The translations under genes were made by a program, and so were the position numbers. From NCBI GenBank assembly GCA_003140835.1, contig PLLA01000121.1, positions 178,735-242,734 of the forward strand: 64,000 nucleotides of DNA. The letters are read 5' to 3'. Shown here piece by piece: positions 1 through 9,244 of the stretch (positions are counted from its first letter, which is position 1; every line of letters begins with the position of its first letter). The notes under the pieces are model-generated. The model saw only the letters and a list, made by a program, of their open reading frames with translations. It made no database searches and was not told where the DNA came from. The DNA comes from Candidatus Tumulicola scandinaviensis (GTDB taxonomy: Bacteria > Vulcanimicrobiota > Vulcanimicrobiia > Vulcanimicrobiales > Vulcanimicrobiaceae).

Positions 1-11
1 GACGTACACGC

Positions 12-317
12 TCACGTGCTCTGCTCCAGCAACTCGCGAGCATAGCGATCGGCGGCTCGCTCGCGCGCCGCTCGATTGCCGATAACGGGGATTTCGCCGA
101 TGCGTTCGCGGTGGTGATACAGCTCGTGCCCGATCGCCATGGTGACGAACGTTCCCAAGTCTCCCAGCGCCATGCCTTCGGCCACGCGAGCGTTGAGCCG
201 AATGAACGGCCCGTTTGGATCGTACTCTGCGCACAGCTCCGCCGCACCCCAGTCGCCCAAATCGGCGAAGCCGACGGCGACGCCGTACGAGCGCGCCAGC
301 GCGAGGGCTGCGTTCAC
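12..317 (-). CDS. small HExxH-motif protein
   Basis: A 101-residue protein that I do not recognise by family. It contains a zinc-metallopeptidase-like HExxH motif (HELYH, residues 64-68) inside a predicted helix and a charged C-terminal helix rich in Arg and Ala. The layout recalls the short ImmA/IrrE-type peptidase core, but the protein is shorter than that family and no third zinc ligand can be assigned with confidence. Its start overlaps the stop of the upstream FAD oxidoreductase by four bases (ATGA), so the two are probably co-translated. A soluble protein with metal-dependent or merely structural use of the motif is an inference. Confidence 0.6.
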   Translation of the reverse strand: MNAALALARSYGVAVGFADLGDWGAAELCAEYDPNGPFIRLNARVAEGMALGDLGTFVTMAIGHELYHHRERIGEIPVIGNRAARERAADRYARELLEQST

Positions 318-1666
318 GGAGAGCCTCCGCTGCGCCGCAGGTCGACGCCGTCGGCAATCAGCTGCCGGCGAAGGTCGTTCGTGTCGACGTCGCCGGCGTT
401 CGCATTACGCGAACACGCTAACGCGGCTGCCGTTCCGGCGCCCTGGCCTAACGTCATGACGGTCGGCGTCAGACGGGTCGACGCGAGCGCTTCGTGCGTG
501 GTCGAAATGCAACGCCCGGCGACCAACAACTGCTCCCGATTGATCGGTACCAAGCAACGGTACGGAATCTCGTAACTTTCGCCGGGTGCTAAGCGCCGCG
601 TCGTCGTTCCGGAACCCGAGGGGTTGTGAATGTCGATCGGATAGGCGCTGCGAGCTATTGCGTCGTCAAATCGCCGCGCCTGCAGCACGTCCTGCGCGGT
701 CAGCGTGTAACGACCGACGATACGCCGCGATTCGCGAATTCCAACCTGCGCTCCGGTGGCGGCCAGCCGGGCGCGTTCGAAACCCGGAACCCGCGCACGA
801 AAAAAGTCCAGCAGCTGCATGACTTGCAGGCGAGCCTCGACCTCGGCGCGCGTCAGGTCTTCGGGATCGAGCGGATCGATATCGACGACGCGCGTCATGT
901 TGACGGTGACTTCGTCGGGATACGGCGAGATAAAAAACGACACCAACTCGCGCGGAATGTCGACTTCGCCATTTTCGCCCGCGCGCTCCCATAGCTCCCG
1001 CAGCCCGGCCACTGCAGTCAAGGCCGGCGCCGTTCGTTCGTGCACCTTCAACGACGTGCGCATCTGATCCGGATGCTCGCGCAGATACGCCGCGAGTTCG
1101 TCCAGATTCACGTGGCTCAAGCGAAACATCAAGCTGGCGGGCTGAACGCGACCGCGCTCGTCGCCCTGCTGCGTCTGGACACCGGCCGACGCAGCGACGA
1201 CCGCATCCGCAGTCGTATCGATGACGACGCGGCCGCGGTAGGTGCGCGTTCCGCCAACCGTCGCGAAGACAGCGCCCCGAACGCAGTCGCCGTCAACCTC
1301 GGCCGACAGCACGTACGCGTGGAGCAAGAGCTCGACGCCGGCTTCGCGCATCATCTCGAAAAGCAGCGCCTTGTGCACTTCCGGGTCGAACGGCGTAATC
1401 GTCGAAACGTAGTCGGAGGAGTCGGCAACGTGCCCCGGCGACGCGCCTCTTTGCACCAGGCGCTCGACCATTTCTTGCGCGATCCCGCCGACGATTCGGT
1501 CGGCGCCGGAATGGAAGGTCATCCACGGGCCGACCATCGACGCAGTGGCCGTTCCGCCAAGAAATCCATACCGCTCGACCAGCATCGTCCGCGCCCCGTG
1601 CCTGGCCGCCGCAATCGCGGCCGCGCAGCCGGCATTCCCACCGCCGATCACCAGCACGTCGTGCAT
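314..1666 (-). CDS. FAD-dependent oxidoreductase
   Basis: A 450-residue flavoprotein of the FAD-dependent oxidoreductase family related to PF12831. The N-terminus has the dinucleotide-binding motif GGGNAG (residues 8-13) and the FLGG motif (about 35-38) typical of this family. The C-terminal part carries a conserved GR(C)IS segment and a final GQGAGTAAALA stretch that closes the FAD site. The substrate cannot be read from the sequence; relatives oxidise varied small molecules. It starts at the ATG ending at 1666 and is followed by the small HExxH protein with a four-base overlap. The neighbour at 1725 is divergent, so the promoters must lie in the 58 bases between them. Confidence 0.85.
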   Translation of the reverse strand: MHDVLVIGGGNAGCAAAIAAARHGARTMLVERYGFLGGTATASMVGPWMTFHSGADRIVGGIAQEMVERLVQRGASPGHVADSSDYVSTITPFDPEVHKALLFEMMREAGVELLLHAYVLSAEVDGDCVRGAVFATVGGTRTYRGRVVIDTTADAVVAASAGVQTQQGDERGRVQPASLMFRLSHVNLDELAAYLREHPDQMRTSLKVHERTAPALTAVAGLRELWERAGENGEVDIPRELVSFFISPYPDEVTVNMTRVVDIDPLDPEDLTRAEVEARLQVMQLLDFFRARVPGFERARLAATGAQVGIRESRRIVGRYTLTAQDVLQARRFDDAIARSAYPIDIHNPSGSGTTTRRLAPGESYEIPYRCLVPINREQLLVAGRCISTTHEALASTRLTPTVMTLGQGAGTAAALACSRNANAGDVDTNDLRRQLIADGVDLRRSGGSP

Positions 1667-1724
1667 CGCCCGCGAGTTCGCCGCAGGGAAGCACCCGCCT
1701 GGGCGGCCGTGCTAAGATCGGGTC

Positions 1725-2168
1725 ATGACGACCGAAATCGCGACCACCCAACACACTCCAGAGGAGCGCAACTGGGCGATGGCCGCGCACTTATCGGCGC
1801 TGGTAGCGATCGTGGGCATCCCGTTCGGCCACGTGATCGGGCCGCTCGTCGTGTATCTGATTCAGCGCGACAAATCGCCGTTTGCCGCGGCCCACGCTCG
1901 GGATTCGCTGAACTTCCAAATCACGCTGTCGCTGGCAGCGGTGCTCCTTTTTATCCTGGTCTTTGCCGGTTGGGCCGCGCTGCTCGTCCAGCTGCCCGAG
2001 GGCGCGCAGTCGCCGCTGCCTTTTTGGATATTCGGAGGCTGGATGGTCGTGGCGTGCGTGGCGTTGGCCGCCGCAATCGGCGCCATCGCCTTGATCGTCG
2101 CCGGTGCCGTCGCGGCGAGCAAAGACCAGCCGTACCGGTATCCGTTCGCGATTTCTTTCGTCCATTAG
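1725..2168 (+). CDS. DUF4870 family membrane protein
   Basis: A 147-residue small membrane protein matching the DUF4870 (Tic20-like fold) pattern. A short N-terminal helix with ERNWAMAAHLSAL is followed by a first membrane segment with GIPFGHVIGPL, the family-typical KSPFAAAHARDSLNFQ stretch, and then two or three further hydrophobic segments. The function of the family is unknown; it sits in the cytoplasmic membrane. It is divergent from the FAD oxidoreductase and is followed 61 bases later by the amino acid permease. Confidence 0.85.
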   Translation: MTTEIATTQHTPEERNWAMAAHLSALVAIVGIPFGHVIGPLVVYLIQRDKSPFAAAHARDSLNFQITLSLAAVLLFILVFAGWAALLVQLPEGAQSPLPFWIFGGWMVVACVALAAAIGAIALIVAGAVAASKDQPYRYPFAISFVH

Positions 2169-2229
2169 GGCCGGCAAAAAGCAGCAAAAACCAGGGAGTC
2201 GCGCGCCGAGGGTGTATTTCGAGGCGCAA

Positions 2230-3888
2230 ATGCTGCTAGAACGTGTAAAGCCTCTTGCGCGAATCCTCGCCGAGGGCAGTGACGAAAAGCACGGCTTGAA
2301 GCGGTCGCTCGGGCCCTGGGCGCTAACTGCGATGGGCATCGGTGCGATCATCGGGACCGGCATCTTTGTGCTTACGGGTGTTGCCTCGGCGACCCGCGCG
2401 GGTCCGGCACTAACCGTTTCATTTATCGTTGCTGGTATCGTGAGCGCGCTTGCCGCCCTTTGTTACGCCGAAGTCGCTAGCAAGGTGCCAATCTCCGGCA
2501 GCGCATACACGTACACATACGCGACTCTGGGCGAGTTCATGGCTTGGATCGTCGGTTGGGGCCTTGTGCTGGAGTACGCCCTGGGTGCATCGACCGTGAG
2601 CGTCGGATGGTCGGGTTACTTCACCTATATCCTTCACACGCTACACATCTGGGACGTTCCACAGTTGTGGCAGCATAGTCATTGGGACCCGACACCGGGG
2701 ATCGCCAATCTCCCAGCGGCCGCCATTATACTGCTGATTACTGCGTTGCTCGTCCGAGGGACGAAGGAGTCGGGGAGCGTCAATGCGGTGATCGTCGCGA
2801 TCAAGGTCGCGATCGTCCTCTTCTTTATCGCCATCGGCGTCGGTCATATCGACACTGCAAACTACCACCTCCCACCAGGTCCGATGACCGGTGCCGGCGG
2901 ATATTTTCCGTTCGGGTTGGGTGGCATGCTTGGGGGCGCGGCGTTCATATTTTTTGCGTACATCGGCTTCGATGCGGTATCGACAACAGCCGAAGAGGCG
3001 AAGAATCCCGGTAAGGATCTACCGTTTGGCATCATCGTGAGCCTTGCGGTATGCACGATCCTCTATATTATCGTCGTGGCGATTCTTAACGGCATGGTTC
3101 CTTTCAACGAGCTTAACGTGGCGTACCCCGTCGCGTTTGCGGTCGACAAGGTCGGCATGGCTTGGGCCGGAGTTGTCATTTCGTTCGGCGCCATAGCAGG
3201 CTTGACGACTGTTCTGCTCGTCATGATGTTCGGACAAACGCGCGTCTTCTATGCGATGTCGCGCGATAAGCTGATCCCCCCGAGTTTTACGACCCTTCAC
3301 CCGACCTGGCGCACGCCGGTATTCTCGCAGATCTTTTTTGGGATATTGATCGCCGCGGCGGGTGCGTTTTTCCCGATCGGCATCCTGGGCTCTCTTACAA
3401 ATATGGGAACGCTGATCGCGTTCGTCCTCGTTTCGATTGCTGTTCCCATCTTGCGTAAGCGCCACCCTGATTTTACCGGAACATTTAAGATTCCGTTCGG
3501 GCCGTATCTCATTCCGGCGCTGTCGGCGGTTACGGCTCTCGGCCTGATCTATTATCTACGTGTAGGTAATCCGGTCGTCCCGATTGCGATGCCGATCGTG
3601 CTGGGCATCCTCGCCATCATTTGGTTTGCCGCCCGCGTCCTTCGAGGGTTGCTAAATTTGGAGGGGTTCTTCGGGGTAATCGCCGACGGTGCCGTGGCAC
3701 TCTTTGCCGGTGGGGTTGTCTACTGGCTAACCGGCCATCAGATCCTCGACTTCCCGCTTGTGTGGCTAGCATTCTTGATCTGGCTCACGGTCGGCCTAAC
3801 GATATACTTCAGTTACGGGCGGCGCAAGAGCACCGTCGCGCTCGAGGAAGCGGAAGGTTTAGCAATCAGGCAGCCGCCGGTGAATTAG
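2230..3888 (+). CDS. APC-family amino acid permease
   Basis: A 552-residue transporter of the amino acid-polyamine-organocation family, closest in style to the YfnA/cationic amino acid transporter group. The first membrane segment carries the GIGAIIGTGIF substrate-site motif, followed by about twelve to fourteen hydrophobic helices and an FAYIGFDAVSTTAEEAKNP stretch that is diagnostic of this group. I chose the ATG at 2230 because the open frame upstream overlaps the DUF4870 gene and has no conserved residues. It probably imports amino acids by proton symport. Compared with its neighbours the gene is somewhat AT-richer at third positions, which hints at a different history. Confidence 0.92.
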   Translation: MLLERVKPLARILAEGSDEKHGLKRSLGPWALTAMGIGAIIGTGIFVLTGVASATRAGPALTVSFIVAGIVSALAALCYAEVASKVPISGSAYTYTYATLGEFMAWIVGWGLVLEYALGASTVSVGWSGYFTYILHTLHIWDVPQLWQHSHWDPTPGIANLPAAAIILLITALLVRGTKESGSVNAVIVAIKVAIVLFFIAIGVGHIDTANYHLPPGPMTGAGGYFPFGLGGMLGGAAFIFFAYIGFDAVSTTAEEAKNPGKDLPFGIIVSLAVCTILYIIVVAILNGMVPFNELNVAYPVAFAVDKVGMAWAGVVISFGAIAGLTTVLLVMMFGQTRVFYAMSRDKLIPPSFTTLHPTWRTPVFSQIFFGILIAAAGAFFPIGILGSLTNMGTLIAFVLVSIAVPILRKRHPDFTGTFKIPFGPYLIPALSAVTALGLIYYLRVGNPVVPIAMPIVLGILAIIWFAARVLRGLLNLEGFFGVIADGAVALFAGGVVYWLTGHQILDFPLVWLAFLIWLTVGLTIYFSYGRRKSTVALEEAEGLAIRQPPVN

Positions 3889-4060
3889 CCGCTCCAACCA
3901 GACGGGCGCCCGTCCAATCTGCGCGGTCGTACGCCGCAGATTTGGTATAGTTTCGGCGTTTGACGTGTCGCTTGCGTGGTATAGACTCTCCGCGGGATGT
4001 ATGTTCGTTCCGCAGGCGGAGTGTCCGACACCACCGCGTCTTCGTCTAAGGGAGAATCTC

Positions 4061-4579
4061 ATGGCCGTCGCCAGAACTACGTCAAAACAATCAACCAGCA
4101 ACGGGCAACGCGCCGAAGCGCTCGACGTCTTGTCGTTGCTTCACCAGGACCACGAAGCGGTCGGCGCGATGATCGAAGAGGTCAACGACTGCGAACCCGG
4201 AGATCGGCGCTTGAAAGAACTCTCCGAGTCTATCGCTCAAGCGCTGACCGTTCACGCAAAGATCGAGGAAGACGTCTTCTACCCGGCGTTGCGAAAGCGT
4301 GCCGAGGAAAGCGAACAGTTGACCGACGTGTTCGAAGCGTATACCGAGCACGACGTCATCAAGCATTTAATCGCGCTGGTCGAATCCGACAGAACCCGGG
4401 ACGAAAAATTCAAGGCCGAACTGCAAGTCCTCGGCGAAGCGGTCACGCATCACGTCAAGGAGGAAGAGTCGACCATCTTCGCAATGGCGCGCGAACTGAT
4501 GAGCCGCGAAGAGCTGGTCGACTTCGGAGCCAAAATGGCGAAGAAAAAAGAACGGCTCATGAAGGACGTCGCCGCATAA
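4061..4579 (+). CDS. hemerythrin HHE domain protein
   Basis: A 172-residue soluble protein with one hemerythrin-like HHE cation-binding domain. The expected iron ligands are visible in order: LHQDHE (H28, H31), HAKIEEDVFYP, YTEHDVIKH and HHVKEEESTIF. The family binds a di-iron centre and senses or stores oxygen or nitric oxide. The ATG at 4061 is preferred over the more upstream in-frame ATG because it follows a strong AGGGAGA ribosome binding site and the upstream residues look non-coding. The gene ends at a strong bidirectional terminator. Confidence 0.92.
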   Translation: MAVARTTSKQSTSNGQRAEALDVLSLLHQDHEAVGAMIEEVNDCEPGDRRLKELSESIAQALTVHAKIEEDVFYPALRKRAEESEQLTDVFEAYTEHDVIKHLIALVESDRTRDEKFKAELQVLGEAVTHHVKEEESTIFAMARELMSREELVDFGAKMAKKKERLMKDVAA

Positions 4580-4606
4580 AACCCTAGTTCACGCCGCAAA
4601 CGGTTC

Positions 4607-4634
4607 GCGGGTCCTCGCAGTCGCGAGGACCCGC
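4607..4634. terminator. bidirectional hairpin terminator
   Basis: A perfect 12-base-pair inverted repeat with a four-base AGTC loop lies between the convergent hemerythrin and DUF6496 genes. It is followed on the plus strand by a pyrimidine-rich TTCTTCTC tract. It probably terminates transcription from both sides. Confidence 0.8.
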
Positions 4635-4640
4635 TTCTTC

Positions 4641-4904
4641 TCAGTGTTGATTATTCGGAACCTTGTCGCCTTCGCGCCGAGCCTCACTCAGCCCAATCGC
4701 GATCGCTTGTTTGCGGCTGCGAACTTTCCGACCCGAACGGCCCGATTTGAGTTCTCCGTGCTTCATCTCATGCATCGCGCGCTCGACCTTTCGGCCGGCT
4801 TTGCGCGAATACTTACGCGTGGTTTTCTTGCGGCCTGTCGTTTTCTTGCGGCCTGCCGATTTCTTTCGGCTGCCCGCGCTCGAGGTTTTGCGAATCGTTG
4901 CCAC
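4641..4904 (-). CDS. DUF6496 lysine/arginine-rich protein
   Basis: An 87-residue very basic protein. The N-terminal half is a histone-H1-like tail of repeated GRKKTT units; the C-terminal half matches DUF6496 (KYSRKAGRKVERAMHEMKHG, then SRKQAIAIGLSEAR). It is probably a nucleic-acid-binding protein, as the composition suggests; the family function is unknown. The repeats GRKKTTGRKKTT are near-identical at the DNA level, so repeat length may vary between strains. Confidence 0.85.
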   Translation of the reverse strand: MATIRKTSSAGSRKKSAGRKKTTGRKKTTRKYSRKAGRKVERAMHEMKHGELKSGRSGRKVRSRKQAIAIGLSEARREGDKVPNNQH

Positions 4905-4981
4905 CGTGTCTTCACCTTTTCTGGAGGAGCGTTGCTCGGCTTGTACCGCAACGAAACGTGCGCCAAACGCTCGACCGCCGG

Positions 4982-7117
4982 CTACGCCGAGCGAACCGTC
5001 GTAAGAATAGCCACCGGCTCGTCCGCGTCGCTGCCTTCGAGTTCCTCGAAGACCAGTGCAACGGCTTGATCGCTGCTTACCAAACCGTCAAAGGCGGCGA
5101 TTCGCGCGCGCCGCACCAGGTAGAGGGCGGGAAGCGCACGGCCCACGTCCCCGAACCGCGTTGCGCCGTCGATCGCACGCCGCACGCGTTCTTCGATCCC
5201 GCCCGCCGGCGTACGTACGACCTCGGCATCGCGCAGCGCCAGGCGGATGACGCCGCGTTCGTCGACGATTCGCGCGTCGACGGTTTCGCGCGGCCTTCCA
5301 AAAGCGCGGGGGATTTGAAAACGATACCGATAAGCCACCAGCGCCGGCGTCAGTTCGACGCGCTCCAGCTCTGTCGGCTCGCAGCGCAGCGATCGCGCGG
5401 CCGCGACCCGGCGCGTTGGCTCATCGCAGACGTCGCCGGCCAGCGCATCGGCCAATGCGGTCGCTCCCGAGGCGATCGCGCGCACTCGATTGCGTTGGGC
5501 GTCGATCTCGACGGCCACCTCGACGCGGTCGGGCGCCGCTCCCGCCGCCACCACCCGGTCGGCGGCTTCGCGCCGAATGCGCGCGATGTCCCCGGGCGTC
5601 GGCGCCACGATCGTGCGTTCGACGACGTCGCGAACCAGCGCGAGCGCTACCCCGATGGGGGCGATCACCTCGGCATCGCGCGCAATCCGACACGGCAGCC
5701 GCATCGCCCGGGCGGTGAACGGTACGATCGCGCCGGCGCCGCCGCCCCCTCCCACGATGACGACGTGACTCGGGTCTAGTTCGTAGTCGGCGATCAGTTC
5801 CTCGATCGCGACGCGAAGCTTGGCCGCCGCGATCTCGAGCACCGCACGGGCGAGCAGGTCCGGATCCGAACCGGTGCGTTGCGCCAGCAGAGCGAATGCA
5901 CGCCGGGCCGATTCGGTATTTCCACGCGCGTACGCGCCGTCGGGAATAACCCCAAGGGCGTTGGCCGCGCAACTCGGAGTGATCGCCATGCGCGTTCCGT
6001 CGGGTGCCAGCAGCACGGCGTAATCGGCTGGATCGCGACTCGACGGCGCCATCGTTTCGACATGCGCGCCGGCGAGCTGCGACTGATCGGCATAACACGC
6101 ATACGCGCAACCGGCGATGTGCGCGCTGCGCGGTCCGACGCCGACGATGCCCTCGCTGCCGATGCGGACCATGCTTCCGCCGGCAATGCCGAGCGTCCGC
6201 ACGTCGAGGGTTTGCAGCATCGTCCGGTGGCCGCCGATACGAGCCGCTTTCATCTGCGGCCGGCCCCCGCGAATCGCCGAGCAGTCCGAACTGGTTCCAC
6301 CGACCTCAACGAAAATGCCGTCGGTCAGGTTTTCGTGCAGCAACGCCCCGGCAACGCCGGCCGCCGGACCCGACAACAGGGTGAGAATCGGCCGCCGTTC
6401 GATTTCGCGAACGTCCATGACGCCGCCATCGCTGCGCATGATCATCAGCGGCGCTGGTATCTCCGCACGCAAAACCGCTGCGGCCGTCATCCGCGACGTG
6501 CGAACCATCCGTGGAAGCATCGCCGCGTTGAGCGCCGCCGTCCGCGTGCGCGCGCGCAGCCCATACATGGAACTGACGTCGTGCCCGCTCGTCGCGTCCA
6601 CACCTCGTTCGCGAGCGTACGCCGCGGCGAACGCCTCCGCGGCGGGACGATCGACCCCGAAGGCTTCGGTCGCGGCAATGGCTTGCGCGCCCTCGGCAAT
6701 CGCACCGTCCACGGCTCGCCGAACGTCGCCCTCGTCACCGGCTCGTGCAAAGTGAAAACTGGCAGCGAGCGAAGACCCCGGCGCGAGCGACACGTTTCCG
6801 AAGCGGATGTGTCGGCGCGCCAACCATCCCGCCGCGCGTATCAGGCCGATCACGCCGACGCGCGCGACGTCGCCTTCCAAGAGGGCGTTGGTCGCTTGCG
6901 TCGTGGAATGCGCGATGAACGCGACGTCGTTGCCGTCGAGCCCGGAACCGCGTAACAGCCGTTCGATACCGGCGACGATTCCGGCCGCAACGCCTTCCTC
7001 CGCGGCGTGCGTCGTCGGCACTTTTACACGTGCTCGCAGCTCGCGCGTCGACGCATCGATTGCGACCACGTCGGTAAACGTACCGCCGACGTCGATACCG
7101 AGCCGTAGAGCCATCAA
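4982..7117 (-). CDS. hydantoinase/oxoprolinase subunit A-type protein
   Basis: A 711-residue ATP-dependent ring-opening enzyme of the HyuA/oxoprolinase A family. The N-terminal nucleotide-binding motif DVGGTFTDV (about residues 9-17), a central GPAAGV segment with FVEVGGTSSDCS, and a late GGGGGAG nucleotide-binding loop are all present. The family hydrolyses hydantoins, 5-oxoproline or similar lactams using ATP, usually together with a B subunit. No B subunit is adjacent here, which is unusual. It is the last gene of a five-gene operon; its ATGATG start overlaps the stop of the methyltransferase. Confidence 0.9.
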   Translation of the reverse strand: MMALRLGIDVGGTFTDVVAIDASTRELRARVKVPTTHAAEEGVAAGIVAGIERLLRGSGLDGNDVAFIAHSTTQATNALLEGDVARVGVIGLIRAAGWLARRHIRFGNVSLAPGSSLAASFHFARAGDEGDVRRAVDGAIAEGAQAIAATEAFGVDRPAAEAFAAAYARERGVDATSGHDVSSMYGLRARTRTAALNAAMLPRMVRTSRMTAAAVLRAEIPAPLMIMRSDGGVMDVREIERRPILTLLSGPAAGVAGALLHENLTDGIFVEVGGTSSDCSAIRGGRPQMKAARIGGHRTMLQTLDVRTLGIAGGSMVRIGSEGIVGVGPRSAHIAGCAYACYADQSQLAGAHVETMAPSSRDPADYAVLLAPDGTRMAITPSCAANALGVIPDGAYARGNTESARRAFALLAQRTGSDPDLLARAVLEIAAAKLRVAIEELIADYELDPSHVVIVGGGGGAGAIVPFTARAMRLPCRIARDAEVIAPIGVALALVRDVVERTIVAPTPGDIARIRREAADRVVAAGAAPDRVEVAVEIDAQRNRVRAIASGATALADALAGDVCDEPTRRVAAARSLRCEPTELERVELTPALVAYRYRFQIPRAFGRPRETVDARIVDERGVIRLALRDAEVVRTPAGGIEERVRRAIDGATRFGDVGRALPALYLVRRARIAAFDGLVSSDQAVALVFEELEGSDADEPVAILTTVRSA

Positions 7118-7854
7118 ACGAACTCTGCGATCATCACGTGCGTTACCATCGCCAAATCGATCGTCCCGCCACGCTCGAAGCGGGCGAAGGCGGCTCGCAG
7201 GTCACGCTGCATCGCGTCGCGTTCCGAGCCGGCGTCCGGCAAGTACGACGACGACGCGGCCCGTCCGAGTACCCCGTCCAACGTCAGGTTCTGCGCCGAT
7301 GGAAACTCGGCACGGCGAACGCGAGCGTTCGGAAATCTTTCGAACTCCGCCAGTGCCGCCAGCCGGCGCGCTTCGGTGTCGTCGCGGGCGTAGGCACGCA
7401 CGATTTTGCCGTACTCATCGGTGAATGGGTCGCGTTCGTTACGCTCGTATTGCAATATCGCGGCGCGGTGACGCGCGACGCGCGCGAACTCACGCATCGT
7501 TGCCGACGTTGCGAACCAATGGAATGCCTGGCACGCGACCGCGACGTCGACGCTTCGGTCGGCCAAACCCGTTTGCTCTGCGGTGCCGTCGTGCCACCGC
7601 ACGCCCGGATGCTCGCGAGCGGCTTCCCGCATGGCCGCATTCGGCTCGATCGCAATGACGGCCGCGCCACGGTCGGCAAACGGTCGCGACGAGATTCCCG
7701 TCCCGGCGCCGACGTCGGCCACCACGAGGCCGCGCGCATCGCCGAGCCCGGCGAGCACCCATTCGATCGCGCCGGCGGGGTACGAAGGGCGATGCGAGGC
7801 GTATGCTGGTGCCCGGCTGCCGAAGCGTTCGGTGGGCCGTGAAAGGTCAGCCAC
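7114..7854 (-). CDS. class I SAM-dependent methyltransferase
   Basis: A methyltransferase of about 246 residues with the class I Rossmann motif DVGAGTGI and the acidic ribose-binding residue in IAIEPNAAM. The substrate is unknown. I prefer a GTG start at 7854, which overlaps the end of the peptidase gene by only eight bases; a longer in-frame ATG at 7881 is possible. Gene order places it between an M20 dipeptidase and HyuA in an operon with overlaps, so it may modify an intermediate of the same scavenging route; this is inference. Confidence 0.82.
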   Translation of the reverse strand: MADLSRPTERFGSRAPAYASHRPSYPAGAIEWVLAGLGDARGLVVADVGAGTGISSRPFADRGAAVIAIEPNAAMREAAREHPGVRWHDGTAEQTGLADRSVDVAVACQAFHWFATSATMREFARVARHRAAILQYERNERDPFTDEYGKIVRAYARDDTEARRLAALAEFERFPNARVRRAEFPSAQNLTLDGVLGRAASSSYLPDAGSERDAMQRDLRAAFARFERGGTIDLAMVTHVMIAEFV

Positions 7855-9244
7855 TGCCGCCGCCAGGCCGCAACCCCGCAAGCTCGTCGTAGAAGTACGC
7901 GATCGTCTTTATACCATCAAAAAATTGCCGGAGACTAAATTTTTCGTTGGGTGCGTGAATGGCGTCGTCGGGCAGGCCGACGCCGATCAGAACTTGCGGT
8001 AGCCCCAAGAGACGGTCGAAAGTCGCCACCGGACCGATCGAACCGCCCGTTCCTATGAACACGGGCGCGCGCCCAAAACCCGCCTCCATTGCGCGCGCGG
8101 CCGCGGCGACTGCCGGATGATCGCGCGGGACGACGATCGGCCGCACCGCACCGTCGTCGGTGATGCTGACGCGAACGCCGGCAGGCGCGAGCCGCTCGAC
8201 GTAGCGCGCGACCAGATCGCGAACGCGCACCGGATCTTGTTCGCCGACCAGACGCGCCGATATCTTCGCCGTCGCGAAACTCGGAACGATCGTCTTGCTG
8301 CCCGGCCCGCTGTATCCGCCCCAAATGCCATTGCACTCCAGCGTCGGCCGAAACCACATGCGCTCGAGCGGGTGGCGGCCGCGTTCGCCCCACAACTGGG
8401 GCACGCCGAGCGCTTCGGCTTCGACGGTTTCGTCAAACGCCAGCGCCGCCAATTCCGCGGCCTGACTTTCGTCCAACTCCGGAACGCCGTCGTAAAACCC
8501 GGGGACCGGTACGCGCCCATCGTCGTCCTTAAGGGCCGCCACGATGGTGGCCAGTGCTTCGATCGGATTGCGCACGATGCCGCCAAAATACCCGGAGTGC
8601 GTATCTTGGGCGGGGCCGTCCACCCGAATTTCCCAATGCACCAAGCCACGCAGCGACGTCGTCAGCGAGGGAACGTCTTGCGCATACATGGCGGTATCGG
8701 AGATCGCAGCGACGTCGGCCGCAAAGGCGTCGCGATAGCGCTCGACGGCCGCGTCGAAATTCGGCGACCCGATCTCTTCCTCGCCTTCGACGACGACTTT
8801 GAGGTTGATCGGCAGCCGGCCGCGCACCGCCAGATGCGCAGCGATCGCCGCGAGATGCATGAGCACCTGTCCTTTATCGTCAACCGAGCCGCGGCCGAAA
8901 ATCTTTCCGTCGCGCACGGTCCCCTCGAAAGGCGGGCTGTGCCATAGCTCGATCGGATCGACAGGCTGAACGTCGTAGTGGCCGTACACGAGCAGCGTGG
9001 CTTTCCCGGGTGCGTGCATCCATTCGCCGTAGGCCAGCGGGTTGCCGCCGGTTTCGAGAACGCGCGCGCTCAGCCCGATCTCGTTCATGCGAGCGACGAC
9101 GTGCTCGCAACAGCGCCGAACGTCGTCGCGATGCTCCGGATCGGCGCTGATCGACGGGATCGCAATCAAACGTTTGAGTTCTTCGAGATTCCTCGCCTCG
9201 TGCCGGTCGCACGCCTGGGCGAGTTCTGGGTCGATCCCGGCCAT
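7847..9244 (-). CDS. M20 family metallo-dipeptidase
   Basis: A 465-residue cytoplasmic zinc peptidase of family M20. Metal ligands and catalytic residues are visible: GHYDVQP (H89, D91), GSVDDKG (D122) and EGEEEIGS, with a lid domain between. Members cleave dipeptides or remove N-acyl groups. The ATG at 9244 is preferred because the longer frame overlaps the permease gene. Its start shares one base with the stop of the upstream permease, consistent with translational coupling. Confidence 0.92.
   Translation of the reverse strand: MAGIDPELAQACDRHEARNLEELKRLIAIPSISADPEHRDDVRRCCEHVVARMNEIGLSARVLETGGNPLAYGEWMHAPGKATLLVYGHYDVQPVDPIELWHSPPFEGTVRDGKIFGRGSVDDKGQVLMHLAAIAAHLAVRGRLPINLKVVVEGEEEIGSPNFDAAVERYRDAFAADVAAISDTAMYAQDVPSLTTSLRGLVHWEIRVDGPAQDTHSGYFGGIVRNPIEALATIVAALKDDDGRVPVPGFYDGVPELDESQAAELAALAFDETVEAEALGVPQLWGERGRHPLERMWFRPTLECNGIWGGYSGPGSKTIVPSFATAKISARLVGEQDPVRVRDLVARYVERLAPAGVRVSITDDGAVRPIVVPRDHPAVAAAARAMEAGFGRAPVFIGTGGSIGPVATFDRLLGLPQVLIGVGLPDDAIHAPNEKFSLRQFFDGIKTIAYFYDELAGLRPGGGSG

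Noticed and set aside
1040..2239. 400-codon plus-strand frame antisense to the FAD oxidoreductase
   Set aside because: Arg/His-rich composition with no fold signature; the FAD gene on the other strand is clear.
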